A stretch of DNA of 14,016 bases from Gallionella sp. (GCA_017880945.1 JADGRM010000026.1:1-14016); one strand, 5' to 3'; positions 1 through 6,624 are shown, numbered from the stretch's first letter. Numbers and translations are program-made. Notes: a model not told the origin generated them from the letters alone.

Positions 1-440
1 TCATGCAGCAGGTTGCGCGGCAGTTGCAGGATTTCGGCGTGGCCTACGATGCCCGCGTGATTTCGGCGCACCGTTCACCCGACCTGCTGTTCGACTACAT
101 CAAGGATATCAGTGCGCAGGGCGTTCGTTGTTTCATCGCCGGGGCCGGTGGTGCGGCGCATCTGGCCGGGGTGATCGCCGGCAAGACGACGCTGCCGGTG
201 CTGGGCGTGCCGATGCCGTCCAAGTATTTGCAGGGCCTGGATTCGTTGTTGTCCATCGTACAGATGCCCAAGGGCATTCCGGTGGCGACATTCGCGATTG
301 GCGAAGCGGGAGCGGCCAATGCCGGATTATTCGCGGTGGCCATGCTGGCGATGACTGACACCGTGCTTGCACAGCGCTTGCAAACATTCCGCATCAAGCA
401 AGCGGACGCGGTTAAGGCGATCACGCTGCCGGCTTTGTAG
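1..440 (+). CDS. purE: N5-carboxyaminoimidazole ribonucleotide mutase PurE (5' end outside window)
   Basis: PurE moves the carboxyl group of N5-CAIR to C4 to give CAIR, a cytoplasmic step of de novo purine synthesis. The visible reading frame lacks roughly the first 15-20 residues of the family, including the N-terminal MGSxSD substrate-binding motif, because the window starts inside the gene; the ATG at position 3 is an internal Met. Family hallmarks remain: ISAHRSPD, the glycine-rich IAGAGGAAHLAG segment, PVLGVPMPS, SLLSIVQMPKGIPV and AIGEAGAANAGL. The gene ends with TAG at 438-440, and the next gene starts 22 bp further on, so an operon with purC is likely. Identity is very secure. The class I (PurK-dependent) assignment is inferred from overall similarity to the bacterial form; no purK lies in the window. 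Confidence 0.96.
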   Translation, partial: MQQVARQLQDFGVAYDARVISAHRSPDLLFDYIKDISAQGVRCFIAGAGGAAHLAGVIAGKTTLPVLGVPMPSKYLQGLDSLLSIVQMPKGIPVATFAIGEAGAANAGLFAVAMLAMTDTVLAQRLQTFRIKQADAVKAITLPAL

Positions 441-462
441 TCATCATTGTTGGAGAGAGAGT

Positions 463-903
463 ATGAGTGAAGTTGAACAAAATACCGAAGCCAAAACCGC
501 AGCGAAGGGTTCGCGTAAAGTCAGATGGGTCGTGGGCGGCATCTTGTTGATGATCGCGGCGGCCGCAGCGATGAATCTGCCGCGCGGTTACAGCGACGAT
601 TTGTCGCGCATCGGCAAGGGCAAAGCAGCCGTGGTGCTGGTACGCGACAAGGATGCGGTGCAAAGTTTTGACCTGATGGAAGTGGTGAACGGCATTCGCG
701 ATCAGTATGCCGGGCGGGTCGAGTTTCTGTTGACTGATTTCAACACACCCGAGGGGCGTGAATTCATCTCATCCAAAGGCGGGGCGCGGGTGACCCTGGT
801 GGTGCTCGATGCGAACGGAAAAATGTTAAACGTTTTATATCCGCCGCAAACTGCCGAGAGTGTGCAGCAGGCGATTGCCGGTGTGCTCGGGGTAGCGCAA
901 TGA
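463..903 (+). CDS. Small membrane-anchored protein with thioredoxin-like pattern, function unknown
   Basis: The protein has 146 residues. The start at ATG 463 is chosen because a purine-rich GGAGAGAG ribosome site (452-459) sits just upstream; an in-frame upstream ATG at 367 lies inside purE and is unlikely. A charged N-terminus (1-19) is followed by one hydrophobic helix (about 20-38), then a soluble domain of about 100 residues. That domain alternates strands and helices (AAVVLVRD, VEFLLTDFNTPEG, ARVTLVVLDANGKML, then a C-terminal helix), which resembles a thioredoxin-like fold. There is no cysteine in the whole protein, so a redox role of the usual CxxC kind is excluded. It would probably be anchored in the inner membrane with the domain in the periplasm. 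Its stop overlaps the purC start (ATGA, 900-903), implying translational coupling. The fold call is inference. Confidence 0.75.
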   Translation: MSEVEQNTEAKTAAKGSRKVRWVVGGILLMIAAAAAMNLPRGYSDDLSRIGKGKAAVVLVRDKDAVQSFDLMEVVNGIRDQYAGRVEFLLTDFNTPEGREFISSKGGARVTLVVLDANGKMLNVLYPPQTAESVQQAIAGVLGVAQ

Positions 904-1787
904 GTGCAGCACTGCTGCAATCGGACATTAAAAGCCTGCCCTTTTTGCATCGCGGCAAGGTGCGCGACATCTATGCGGTAGGCGATGACAAGTTGCTCGT
1001 GGTGCAGACGGATCGCCTGTCAGCGTTCGATGTGATTTTGCCCGACCCGATTCCGGGCAAGGGCGAAGTGCTTACCACGGTGTCGAATTTCTGGTTCAAC
1101 AAACTCCAACACGTCATTGCCAACCATCTGACCGGCATTGATCCGGAATCCGTGGTCAAGACCGAAGTCGAACGGGCGCAGGTACACGGGCGTGCCTTCG
1201 TGACAAAAAAGCTCAAGCCGTTGCCGATCGAGGCGATCGTGCGCGGTTACCTGGCGGGCTCGGGCTGGAAGGATTACCAGAAGACCGGTTCAGTATGCGG
1301 AATCAAATTACCAGCCGGGCTGCGCGAAGCGGAAAAACTGCCGGAACCCTTGTTCACGCCGTCCACCAAGGCCGCGGTGGGCGACCATGACGAAAACATC
1401 TCGTTCGCTCAAACAGTCGAATTGCTCGGAGAAATGCGCGCCAAGGAAGTGCGCGATGCCACGCTGGCGCTGTATGTCGAAGCGGCGAATTATGCGGCGA
1501 CCAAAGGCATCATCATTGCCGATACCAAGTTTGAATTCGGCGTGGATGAGGCGGGCAAGTTGTATCTGATCGACGAGGCGCTCACGCCGGATTCCTCACG
1601 CTTCTGGCCGGCCGATCAATATCACGTGGGCAGCAACCCGCCCAGTTTCGACAAGCAATTCGTGCGCGACTGGCTGGAATCCTCGGGCTGGAACAAACGC
1701 GCTCCGGCGCCGCGAATTCCGCAAGACGTGCTGCAAAAAACCGCTGACAAGTACCGCGAGGCACTGGTCAAACTCACCGGCGCATGA
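900..1787 (+). CDS. purC: Phosphoribosylaminoimidazole-succinocarboxamide (SAICAR) synthase PurC
   Basis: PurC joins CAIR and aspartate using ATP to make SAICAR, the step after PurE. The protein has 295 residues, the longer form also seen in yeast Ade1, not the about 240-residue E. coli form. Motifs seen: the N-terminal nucleotide-binding LHRGKVRDIYAVGDDKLLVV (16-35), TDRLSAFDVILPDPIPGKG, the PIEAIVRGYLAGSGWKDY segment, the FTPSTKA motif, IADTKFEFG and LIDEALTPDSSRFWP near the C-terminus. The start ATG overlaps the previous stop by 4 bp and the TGA stop overlaps the next ATG, so three genes are coupled head to tail. Assignment is very secure. Confidence 0.97.
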   Translation: MSAALLQSDIKSLPFLHRGKVRDIYAVGDDKLLVVQTDRLSAFDVILPDPIPGKGEVLTTVSNFWFNKLQHVIANHLTGIDPESVVKTEVERAQVHGRAFVTKKLKPLPIEAIVRGYLAGSGWKDYQKTGSVCGIKLPAGLREAEKLPEPLFTPSTKAAVGDHDENISFAQTVELLGEMRAKEVRDATLALYVEAANYAATKGIIIADTKFEFGVDEAGKLYLIDEALTPDSSRFWPADQYHVGSNPPSFDKQFVRDWLESSGWNKRAPAPRIPQDVLQKTADKYREALVKLTGA

Positions 1788-2419
1788 ACTCACCCCGGTT
1801 TCTCATCGAGGGATTTCAACGCTTTCGCGAACGCCATTTCGCCGAAGACAGCGTGCAGTTCCAGAATCTGGTTCAGTTTGGCCAAACCCCCAAAGCATTG
1901 GTGGTGGCCTGTTGCGATTCACGGGTAGATCCCGCGCTGGTGCTGGATTGCGCACCGGGTGATCTGTTCGTGGTTCGCAACGTCGCTAATCTGGTTCCTC
2001 CCGCCGAGAATCAGGGCCATTATCACGGCACCAGTGCGGCGTTGGAGTTTGGCGTAAAAGATTTGGCGGTGCGGCACATCATCGTGCTCGGGCACGCGCA
2101 GTGCGGCGGCATCCACGCCTTGCTGGAAGGCAGCGTGGACAAGGAGGAATCCTTTATTGCCGAATGGATGGGGATCGCGGATGCCGCACGGGAACAGGTG
2201 GAACGGGAGCATGCGAATGCAAGCAGCGAGGTGCGCCATCGCGCCTGCGAGCAGCAGGCGATCCTGGTTTCCCTTGATAATCTGAGGACTTTTTCCTGGG
2301 TACGCGAGCGAGTTGAACAAGGTAAGCTCACTTTGCACGGTTGGTATTTTGACATCGAGCGGGGTGAGTTGCTGGGTTATGACGCGACCACTGGCAAGTT
2401 TGAACCGCTGCAGCCATAA
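1784..2419 (+). CDS. Beta-class carbonic anhydrase
   Basis: The enzyme interconverts CO2 and bicarbonate with a zinc ion. At 211 residues it has the usual length of bacterial beta-class enzymes. Zinc ligands are visible: Cys43 with Asp45 and Arg47 in the ACCDSR motif, and His104 plus Cys107 in GHAQCGG; the family segment VRNVANLVPP and the LEFGVKDLAVRHIIVLGH stretch lie between. No signal peptide is seen, so it is cytoplasmic. The start ATG overlaps the purC stop (ATGA at 1784-1787). This position suggests expression with purine genes, which fits the bicarbonate need of the CAIR branch, although the coupling is inference. The next gene is convergent, separated by 63 bp. The exact symbol (can or cynT) cannot be decided from sequence. 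Confidence 0.93.
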   Translation: MNSPRFLIEGFQRFRERHFAEDSVQFQNLVQFGQTPKALVVACCDSRVDPALVLDCAPGDLFVVRNVANLVPPAENQGHYHGTSAALEFGVKDLAVRHIIVLGHAQCGGIHALLEGSVDKEESFIAEWMGIADAAREQVEREHANASSEVRHRACEQQAILVSLDNLRTFSWVRERVEQGKLTLHGWYFDIERGELLGYDATTGKFEPLQP

Positions 2420-2482
2420 CACGACTCCCCGATAAATCTGTTTGGCGAATCCGCAAGCCGGATGAATCACGTTGCGCGAAGG

Positions 2483-3094
2483 TTATTTTTTCCCGGTCAA
2501 TTCCATGTAACGCACTTTGTCTGCATCATAGCGCGCTTCCACTGCTGCCTTTTCCGCTTGGGGCTTTTCAAAGTCCTTTTGCAGTTTGTCCAGCCTGGTT
2601 TGCGCTTCCCGTAAATCTTCATCCAGGGAAGGCGGTATTTTCCGATTTGTCTTGGTGTAGCGTTCAGCTTCTTTCTGCAATCCAGCCAAGTGGTCGCCGG
2701 CTATTTTGATCGCAGAAGCGATGACATTGAGGTTCGCATCGATCTGTTGCAAACTGCGGCTGCGTGCCAGATCTATTTCTTTCACGCTGCTATAAGTGTT
2801 GACCAGGGTTTTGTCACGGCGTTGTAGTTCAAGTGCGGTATTTGCCTCCTGACGTTTCTTTGCCTCCTCCTGCTCCTTGGCGCGACGCCTTTCCGGAGTG
2901 AGCACCTCTTCTGTTTTTACCACTCGCCCGGCCTTGTCCAGTTCGACATGATCCTTGTTGGCATATTCCGGTGGGATGGTTTCGCCGTAGTGTGTAGTGC
3001 CATTGTCATCCACCCATTTGTACAATTTTGCCGCGGCGGGCAAGCTGAAGGTGGTACCGACGATAAGCGCGACAAGCAATTTGGATCTATCCAT
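2483..3094 (-). CDS. DUF4124-containing exported coiled-coil protein
   Basis: The protein has 203 residues and unknown function. It starts with a Lys-containing N-terminus and a hydrophobic signal peptide ending near AAA (about residue 22). The DUF4124 signature follows directly: KLYKWVDDNGTTHYGETIPP (23-42), a pattern in which an aromatic-rich short domain precedes a low-complexity tail. The rest (about 60-200) is rich in Glu, Lys, Arg and Gln and is probably alpha-helical coiled coil. It should be periplasmic. Its ATG overlaps the pyrE stop by 8 bp (ATGGATAG on the minus strand) with a GGAG ribosome site within the end of pyrE, so it is translated downstream of pyrE. A second, shorter DUF4124 protein lies at 8167-8625. 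No function is offered. Confidence 0.85.
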   Translation of the reverse strand: MDRSKLLVALIVGTTFSLPAAAKLYKWVDDNGTTHYGETIPPEYANKDHVELDKAGRVVKTEEVLTPERRRAKEQEEAKKRQEANTALELQRRDKTLVNTYSSVKEIDLARSRSLQQIDANLNVIASAIKIAGDHLAGLQKEAERYTKTNRKIPPSLDEDLREAQTRLDKLQKDFEKPQAEKAAVEARYDADKVRYMELTGKK

Positions 3095-3734
3095 TTTTTA
3101 CTCCATAGCGATCACGATAAGATTGGACGGCAGCTACATTTTGCATCATTCCTGTTTCATTATGCAAATAGCCGAGCAAGTCGTCCAGCGTCGCGATAGA
3201 TACCACCGGAATGCCATAGTTGCGTTGTACCTCCTGTGCGGCGGAAAGCTCGCCTTGTCCGCGCTCCATGCGATCCAATGCGATCACTACGCCGCAAGGC
3301 TGCGCACCGGCTGCGCCTATCAGCGCGATGGATTCGCGCACCGAGGTACCGGCAGAGATCACGTCATCAACGATCAACACGCGTCCGTGCAACGCGGCAC
3401 CCACCGTGGTACCGCCTTCGCCGTGGTCTTTGGCCTCCTTGCGATTGTAGCAATAAGGCACGTTGTTGCCCTGTTCCGCCAGAGCGATCGCAGTTCCGGC
3501 GGCCAGCGGGATGCCTTTGTAGGCGGGGCCGAACAGCATGTCGAACGGCACTTCGGAAGCAAGGATCGCCTGCGCATAAAATTGCGACAGGTTTCTTAAT
3601 GAAGCCCCGTCGTTGAACAATCCGGCATTGAAAAAATACGGAGACAACCGCCCTGCCTTGGTTTTGAATTCGCCGAAGCACAACACTTTTTGCTGCACGG
3701 CAAAGCGGATGAAGTCTAGTCTGAAATTGGACAT
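3087..3734 (-). CDS. pyrE: Orotate phosphoribosyltransferase PyrE
   Basis: PyrE attaches ribose-5-phosphate from PRPP to orotate to form OMP in pyrimidine synthesis. The protein has 215 residues, normal for the proteobacterial type. Visible motifs: the substrate-binding FKTKAGRLSPYFFNAG (23-38), FGPAYKGIPLA (68-78), the flexible catalytic loop around KEAKDHGEGG (99-108) and the PRPP-binding motif RVLIVDDVISAGTS (118-131) with its two acidic residues. It is cytoplasmic and acts as a dimer in known members. The ATG at 3734 lacks a strong ribosome site but is followed by the expected N-terminal family pattern. It is divergent from the exonuclease III gene and overlaps the downstream DUF4124 gene by 8 bp. 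Confidence 0.97.
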   Translation of the reverse strand: MSNFRLDFIRFAVQQKVLCFGEFKTKAGRLSPYFFNAGLFNDGASLRNLSQFYAQAILASEVPFDMLFGPAYKGIPLAAGTAIALAEQGNNVPYCYNRKEAKDHGEGGTTVGAALHGRVLIVDDVISAGTSVRESIALIGAAGAQPCGVVIALDRMERGQGELSAAQEVQRNYGIPVVSIATLDDLLGYLHNETGMMQNVAAVQSYRDRYGVKNG

Positions 3735-3766
3735 GGTGAAAGCGACAGGCTGGGACGATGTCGCAC

Positions 3767-3774
3767 ATTATAAT
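3767..3774. promoter_or_regulatory. Palindromic -10-like box between divergent pyrE and exonuclease III genes
   Basis: The 69 bp gap between the two divergent start codons contains ATTATAAT, a perfect palindrome that reads TATAAT on both strands (3769-3774 plus, 3772-3767 minus). It lies about 30 bp upstream of each start codon, a sensible place for a promoter of either gene. Neither strand shows a good -35 hexamer at 16-18 bp, so use as a shared promoter core is only a suggestion. Confidence 0.35.
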
Positions 3775-3803
3775 GGCAGGCACGATAACACCAGAGAATA
3801 TTC

Positions 3804-4568
3804 ATGCGCATCATCAGTATCAATCTGAATGGCATTCGTTCGGCCTCCAGCAAAGGCTTTTATGAATGGCTCGCACTGCAAGATGCAGACATCGTCTGTT
3901 TGCAGGAACTCAGGGCACAAGCGGCGGACATGACCGGGCAAATGCTCGCGCCACACGGTTATCACGGCTACTTCCATTATGCGGAAAAAAAAGGATACAG
4001 CGGTGTGGGCATCTATAGCCGCGAACAGCCGCAGCAGGTCATTTCTGGTTTGGGCATCGCCGAGTTCGATGCGGAGGGACGTTATATCTGTGCGGACTAT
4101 GCCGGGTTCAGCGTGGTGTCGGTATATCTGCCTTCCGGTTCCAGCGGCGAGGAGCGCCAGGCGGTGAAGTTCAAGTTCATGGCGGCTTTCCTGCCGCACT
4201 TGAGGGATTTAAGGACAAGTGGACGCGAGGTGCTGATCTGCGGCGACTGGAATATCGCGCACAAGGAGATCGACTTGAAAAACTGGCGCGGCAACAAGAA
4301 GAATTCAGGCTTCCTGCCTGAAGAGCGCGCCTGGCTGACCGAGTTATTCGATGAAGTCGGATTCGTCGATGTGTTTCGCCGTGTGCATCCCGAATTGGAA
4401 GCCTACACCTGGTGGTCGAATCGTGGTCAGGCATGGGCCAAGGATGTCGGTTGGCGCATCGATTACCAGATTGCTACACCCGGTATTGCAGCACTTGCAC
4501 AAACGGCAAGCATCTACAAAGCGCAACGTTTTTCCGATCATGCGCCGCTGATTGTGGATTATCTGTAG
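3804..4568 (+). CDS. xthA: Exodeoxyribonuclease III / AP endonuclease
   Basis: The enzyme cuts DNA at abasic sites and removes nucleotides from 3' ends in base excision repair. It has 254 residues, typical for the ExoIII/ExoA family. Catalytic landmarks: Asn7 in SINLNGIRSA, Glu35 in CLQELRAQ (metal ligand), Tyr108 in VSVYLPSG, Asp148 and Asn150 in GDWNIAH, Asp220 in WRIDYQ, and Asp245-His246 in the terminal SDHAPL motif. The ATG at 3804 follows an AGAGAA ribosome site (3793-3798). It is transcribed away from pyrE and is convergent with the rhodanese gene. The TAG stop (4566-4568) lies within the GTAG head of the adjoining REP repeat. The family is certain; xthA versus exoA naming is convention. 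Confidence 0.95.
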   Translation: MRIISINLNGIRSASSKGFYEWLALQDADIVCLQELRAQAADMTGQMLAPHGYHGYFHYAEKKGYSGVGIYSREQPQQVISGLGIAEFDAEGRYICADYAGFSVVSVYLPSGSSGEERQAVKFKFMAAFLPHLRDLRTSGREVLICGDWNIAHKEIDLKNWRGNKKNSGFLPEERAWLTELFDEVGFVDVFRRVHPELEAYTWWSNRGQAWAKDVGWRIDYQIATPGIAALAQTASIYKAQRFSDHAPLIVDYL

Positions 4569-4636
4569 GGGCAGGTCTCAGACCTGCCTTTTTCGGTTAT
4601 GTGATGAATCAGGGCAGGTCTGAGACCTGCCCCTAC
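4565..4636. repeat. REPIN: two inverted REP-like palindromes with GTAG heads
   Basis: Two 24-base arms lie in perfect inverse orientation: 4565-4588 on the plus strand and 4613-4636 read on the minus strand. Each starts GTAGG and carries its own palindrome, GGCAGGTCT, centre base, AGACCTGCC (9 bp stem). The 24 bp spacer contains TTCGG and ATGTG. An outer GTAG (or GGAG) tetranucleotide before an imperfect palindrome is the known signature of REP sequences mobilised by RAYT transposases, and a close inverted pair is called a REPIN. Lying between convergent genes, it could also end transcription in both directions: the left arm is followed directly by five Ts. A related copy sits at 11134-11201. 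No RAYT gene is present in the window. Confidence 0.85.
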
Positions 4637-4640
4637 TGTG

Positions 4641-5093
4641 TTAACCCTGTTCCCAAGGCAGTCCCGCCGCCCGCCAGCCGCCGACAGTATTGCGGTGTTT
4701 GTCAGCGCTCATGTCGCCTTCGAATCCTTCCAGCACGTTGTAGCAGTCGCTATAGCCAGCCTGGGTGGCCGCCGCGGCTGCGTGGTGCGAGCGTGCCCCG
4801 CTGCGGCACAGGAATATTACCAGCGCCTCCTTGTCCACTTGCTGTTCCAGTTGGGTGAGGAAATGCGGGTTGGGTCTCATACCCGGATAAGTCGCCCATT
4901 CGATATCCACGCTGTTTATTACACGGCCTACCCAGTCCAGTTCTGCGCGGCTGCGCACATCCACCAGCTTGGCGCCGGGTGCGGCCAGCAAGATTTCATA
5001 AGCCTCACCGGGGTATAGCGCGCCCTCGTAAGGCAGGTTCATCTCCTGGGCGCGCTGTTGCGCGGCTTGCAGAATGGCGGTAATTTTTCCCAT
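4641..5093 (-). CDS. Single-domain rhodanese-like sulfurtransferase
   Basis: Rhodanese domains carry a persulfide on an active-site cysteine and pass sulfur to acceptors. The protein has 150 residues from ATG 5093. That start follows an AAAGAGAGAA purine-rich ribosome site and gives the expected short N-terminus; an ATG at 5165 would add 24 residues without family character. Seen: a leading helical segment (1-25), VDVRSRAELDWVGRVINSV (44-62, typical rhodanese strand-helix), and the active loop FLCRSGARS with Cys96, followed by the AGYSDCYNVLEGFEGD segment, where Asn-Val-Leu-Glu-Gly is a family landmark. No signal peptide is seen. The TAA stop is 4 bp from the REPIN. It is a single gene, with no obvious partner beside it, so its acceptor is unknown. 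Confidence 0.9.
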   Translation of the reverse strand: MGKITAILQAAQQRAQEMNLPYEGALYPGEAYEILLAAPGAKLVDVRSRAELDWVGRVINSVDIEWATYPGMRPNPHFLTQLEQQVDKEALVIFLCRSGARSHHAAAAATQAGYSDCYNVLEGFEGDMSADKHRNTVGGWRAAGLPWEQG

Positions 5094-5200
5094 GATGTTT
5101 CTCTCTTTGAGTGTAGTGGCTCGGTAGCGTCGATTGAGTCCAATTGCAGATGGGTCGCGGATCACTTAACCTATGCCTGTGCTGCATGATGTAAGCAAAG

Positions 5201-5229
5201 TTTTACGATACTTCCTTAAATGTTATGCT
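5201..5229 (+). promoter_or_regulatory. Possible promoter of the cation efflux gene
   Basis: An extended -10-like string TGTTATGCT (5221-5229) has the TG dinucleotide one base before TATGCT, with a poor -35 candidate TTTTAC at 5201 (17 bp spacer). If real, transcription would start near 5236, which favours the ATG at 5263 over the ATG at 5173 as the start of the next gene. The -35 is weak, so confidence is low. Confidence 0.3.
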
Positions 5230-5262
5230 GCACAGCTATGTACGCATACTAGCTCAACCCAC

Positions 5263-6453
5263 ATGAAAAATCACACTCAAACACACCCATCCCGCGACAA
5301 TATCGGGGCTTTCGAACCGGTGCACCCGGAGCGTTTCGCCGCCGCGCAAAAAAGCACCTGGGTGAGTATAGGCATCAATGTGCTGTTGACGTCTTTCCAG
5401 GTAGTGGGCGGATTTTTTGCGCATTCGCAGGCCTTGATGGCGGATGGTTTGCATTCTCTGTCGGACTTGTTTTCCGATGTACTGGTGCTCTTTGCAAATC
5501 GCCACGGCAACCGGCACGCCGACGCTGATCATCCTTACGGTCATGCACGGATAGAAACCGCCGCGACGCTCATTCTGGGCACATTTCTGGCGGTGCTTGG
5601 CGTGGTATTGCTGGTGGCGGCTGCAATGCGCTTGCAGCATCCTGAGGCGTTGCGGGCAGTAAGTCCGCTCGCGCTTGCGATCGGGGTTCTTGCACTGATT
5701 GCCAAGGAAGGAATGTTCCGCTACATGCTGGCGGTGGCCAAGCGGGTGCGCTCACAGATGCTGGTGGCCAACGCGTGGCATGCGCGTTCGGACGCGGCAT
5801 CTTCATTGGTGGTCATCGTCGGGGTGGCCGGCAACCTGCTCGGTTATACTTTCTTCGATCTGCTCGCCGCAGCGGTGGTGGGTGTGATGATCGCGCATAT
5901 GGGCGGAAAGCTGGCTCTGGAAGCGTTGGCAGAGCTTATCGATACCGGACTGGACGCGGAGGAGGTCGAGGCGATACGGCAAACCCTGCTCAATACCCAC
6001 GGAGTGCGCGGCTTGCATGAGTTGCGCACCCGCAAGATGGCCGACAACGCGCTGGTCGATGCGCACATCATGGTCGATCCCAAGATCAGTGTTTCGGAAG
6101 GGCATTACATCGCCGAATTGGCGCGTCATGCGGTGCTCAAAAATCATCATGTGATGGATGTGATGGTGCACATCGATCCGGAAGATGACTTGACGGCCAA
6201 GCCGAACGCGCATCTGCCCAGCCGGCCCGGACTGCTGGCGCATCTTGTCGAGCGATTGGAAGAGCCGGGTCTGCTGGATAATCGCGTGGTGTTTCATTAT
6301 CTGGATGGCAAGGTCGATGCGGAGATCTATCTTTCATCAGACCAACGACTTGCCGGACAGGCCGATGAATTGCAAGCGCGATGTGATGAACTGGTGCGTG
6401 ATGATGAATTATTTCGCATCATTCACGTTCACCGCATTCATGCACAGAATTAG
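5263..6453 (+). CDS. Cation diffusion facilitator (divalent metal efflux) with extended C-terminus
   Basis: CDF proteins export divalent metals such as zinc, iron, cobalt or manganese from the cytoplasm by proton exchange. The protein has 396 residues from ATG 5263; FieF-like members are near 300. Six transmembrane helices are expected in residues 32-215. Metal-site patterns: ADGLHSLSD with His64 and Asp68 in helix 2, the HPYGH loop motif (90-94), and NAWHARSD with His163 and Asp167 in helix 5. A cytosolic ferredoxin-like dimerisation domain covers about 225-296 (VDAHIMVDPK and VMVHIDPED). A further 100 residues follow, and they look like a degenerate second copy (VDAEIYLSSD, ending RIIHVHRIH). 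The HxxxD form in both helices is like zinc-type members, but the substrate cannot be assigned. Its end overlaps an NtrC-like site for glnA. Confidence 0.92.
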   Translation: MKNHTQTHPSRDNIGAFEPVHPERFAAAQKSTWVSIGINVLLTSFQVVGGFFAHSQALMADGLHSLSDLFSDVLVLFANRHGNRHADADHPYGHARIETAATLILGTFLAVLGVVLLVAAAMRLQHPEALRAVSPLALAIGVLALIAKEGMFRYMLAVAKRVRSQMLVANAWHARSDAASSLVVIVGVAGNLLGYTFFDLLAAAVVGVMIAHMGGKLALEALAELIDTGLDAEEVEAIRQTLLNTHGVRGLHELRTRKMADNALVDAHIMVDPKISVSEGHYIAELARHAVLKNHHVMDVMVHIDPEDDLTAKPNAHLPSRPGLLAHLVERLEEPGLLDNRVVFHYLDGKVDAEIYLSSDQRLAGQADELQARCDELVRDDELFRIIHVHRIHAQN

Positions 6454-6488
6454 TGCGCGAGTGGCCGGATCACGCCCATTATAGGTGC
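6442..6488 (+). promoter_or_regulatory. Two NtrC-like enhancer sites upstream of glnA
   Basis: NtrC binds GCAC-N7-GTGC palindromes. The first site, GCACAGAATTAGTGC (6442-6456), matches all eight arm bases and overlaps the stop codon of the upstream gene. The second, GCCCATTATAGGTGC (6474-6488), matches seven of eight. Their centres (6449 and 6481) are 32 bp apart, about three helical turns. This equals the spacing of the two strong NtrC sites at E. coli glnAp2 (centred at -140 and -108). Relative to the start predicted from the sigma-54 promoter they sit near -129 and -97. NtrC itself is encoded about 3 kb downstream. Confidence 0.65.
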
Positions 6489-6518
6489 AAATTTTTTTTG
6501 TGCGGCCTAACTGGCTTA

Positions 6519-6534
6519 TGGCACAATGACAGCT
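6519..6534 (+). promoter_or_regulatory. Second, weaker sigma-54-like sequence
   Basis: TGGCACAATGACAGCT keeps the TGGCAC -24 block and the required GG-N10-GC spacing but has a poor -12 block (CAGCT instead of TTGCA). It lies 32 bp upstream of the better site at 6551. It may be a decoy, a weak tandem promoter or chance. Confidence 0.25.
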
Positions 6535-6550
6535 TGTTATGCGGATAGGG

Positions 6551-6567
6551 CTGGCACGCTTTCTGCA
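6551..6567 (+). promoter_or_regulatory. Sigma-54 promoter of glnA
   Basis: CTGGCACGCTTTCTGCA matches the sigma-54 consensus YTGGCACGrNNNTTGCW closely: complete CTGGCACG at -24, TGCA at -12, and exactly 10 bp between the GG (6553-6554) and GC (6565-6566) pairs. The start site would be about 6578, leaving a 5' leader of about 47 bases before the glnA ATG. Two NtrC-like sites upstream complete the expected architecture of a nitrogen-limitation-induced promoter. Confidence 0.8.
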
Positions 6568-6624
6568 TTTTAAATTTCGGGTATTTAGTTCAGCTGTTTA
6601 ATTTTGATGTTTTGGGAGAATGTT

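Noticed and set aside
1919..2470. Minus-strand open frame of 183 codons opposite carbonic anhydrase
   Set aside because: The plus-strand frame holds all zinc ligands; the antisense translation shows no motif and no ribosome site.
2997..3599. Plus-strand open frame of 200 codons opposite pyrE
   Set aside because: PyrE on the minus strand is complete with its PRPP motif; this frame has low-complexity His/Arg/Ala content and no family match.
5093..5165. Longer rhodanese start at 5165
   Set aside because: The added 24 residues are Arg-rich without family similarity, while ATG 5093 has a purine-rich ribosome site.
6489..6500. T-rich run before glnA as terminator of the efflux gene
   Set aside because: Eight Ts are present at 6492-6499, but no stable hairpin precedes them; the sequence before is the second NtrC-like site.
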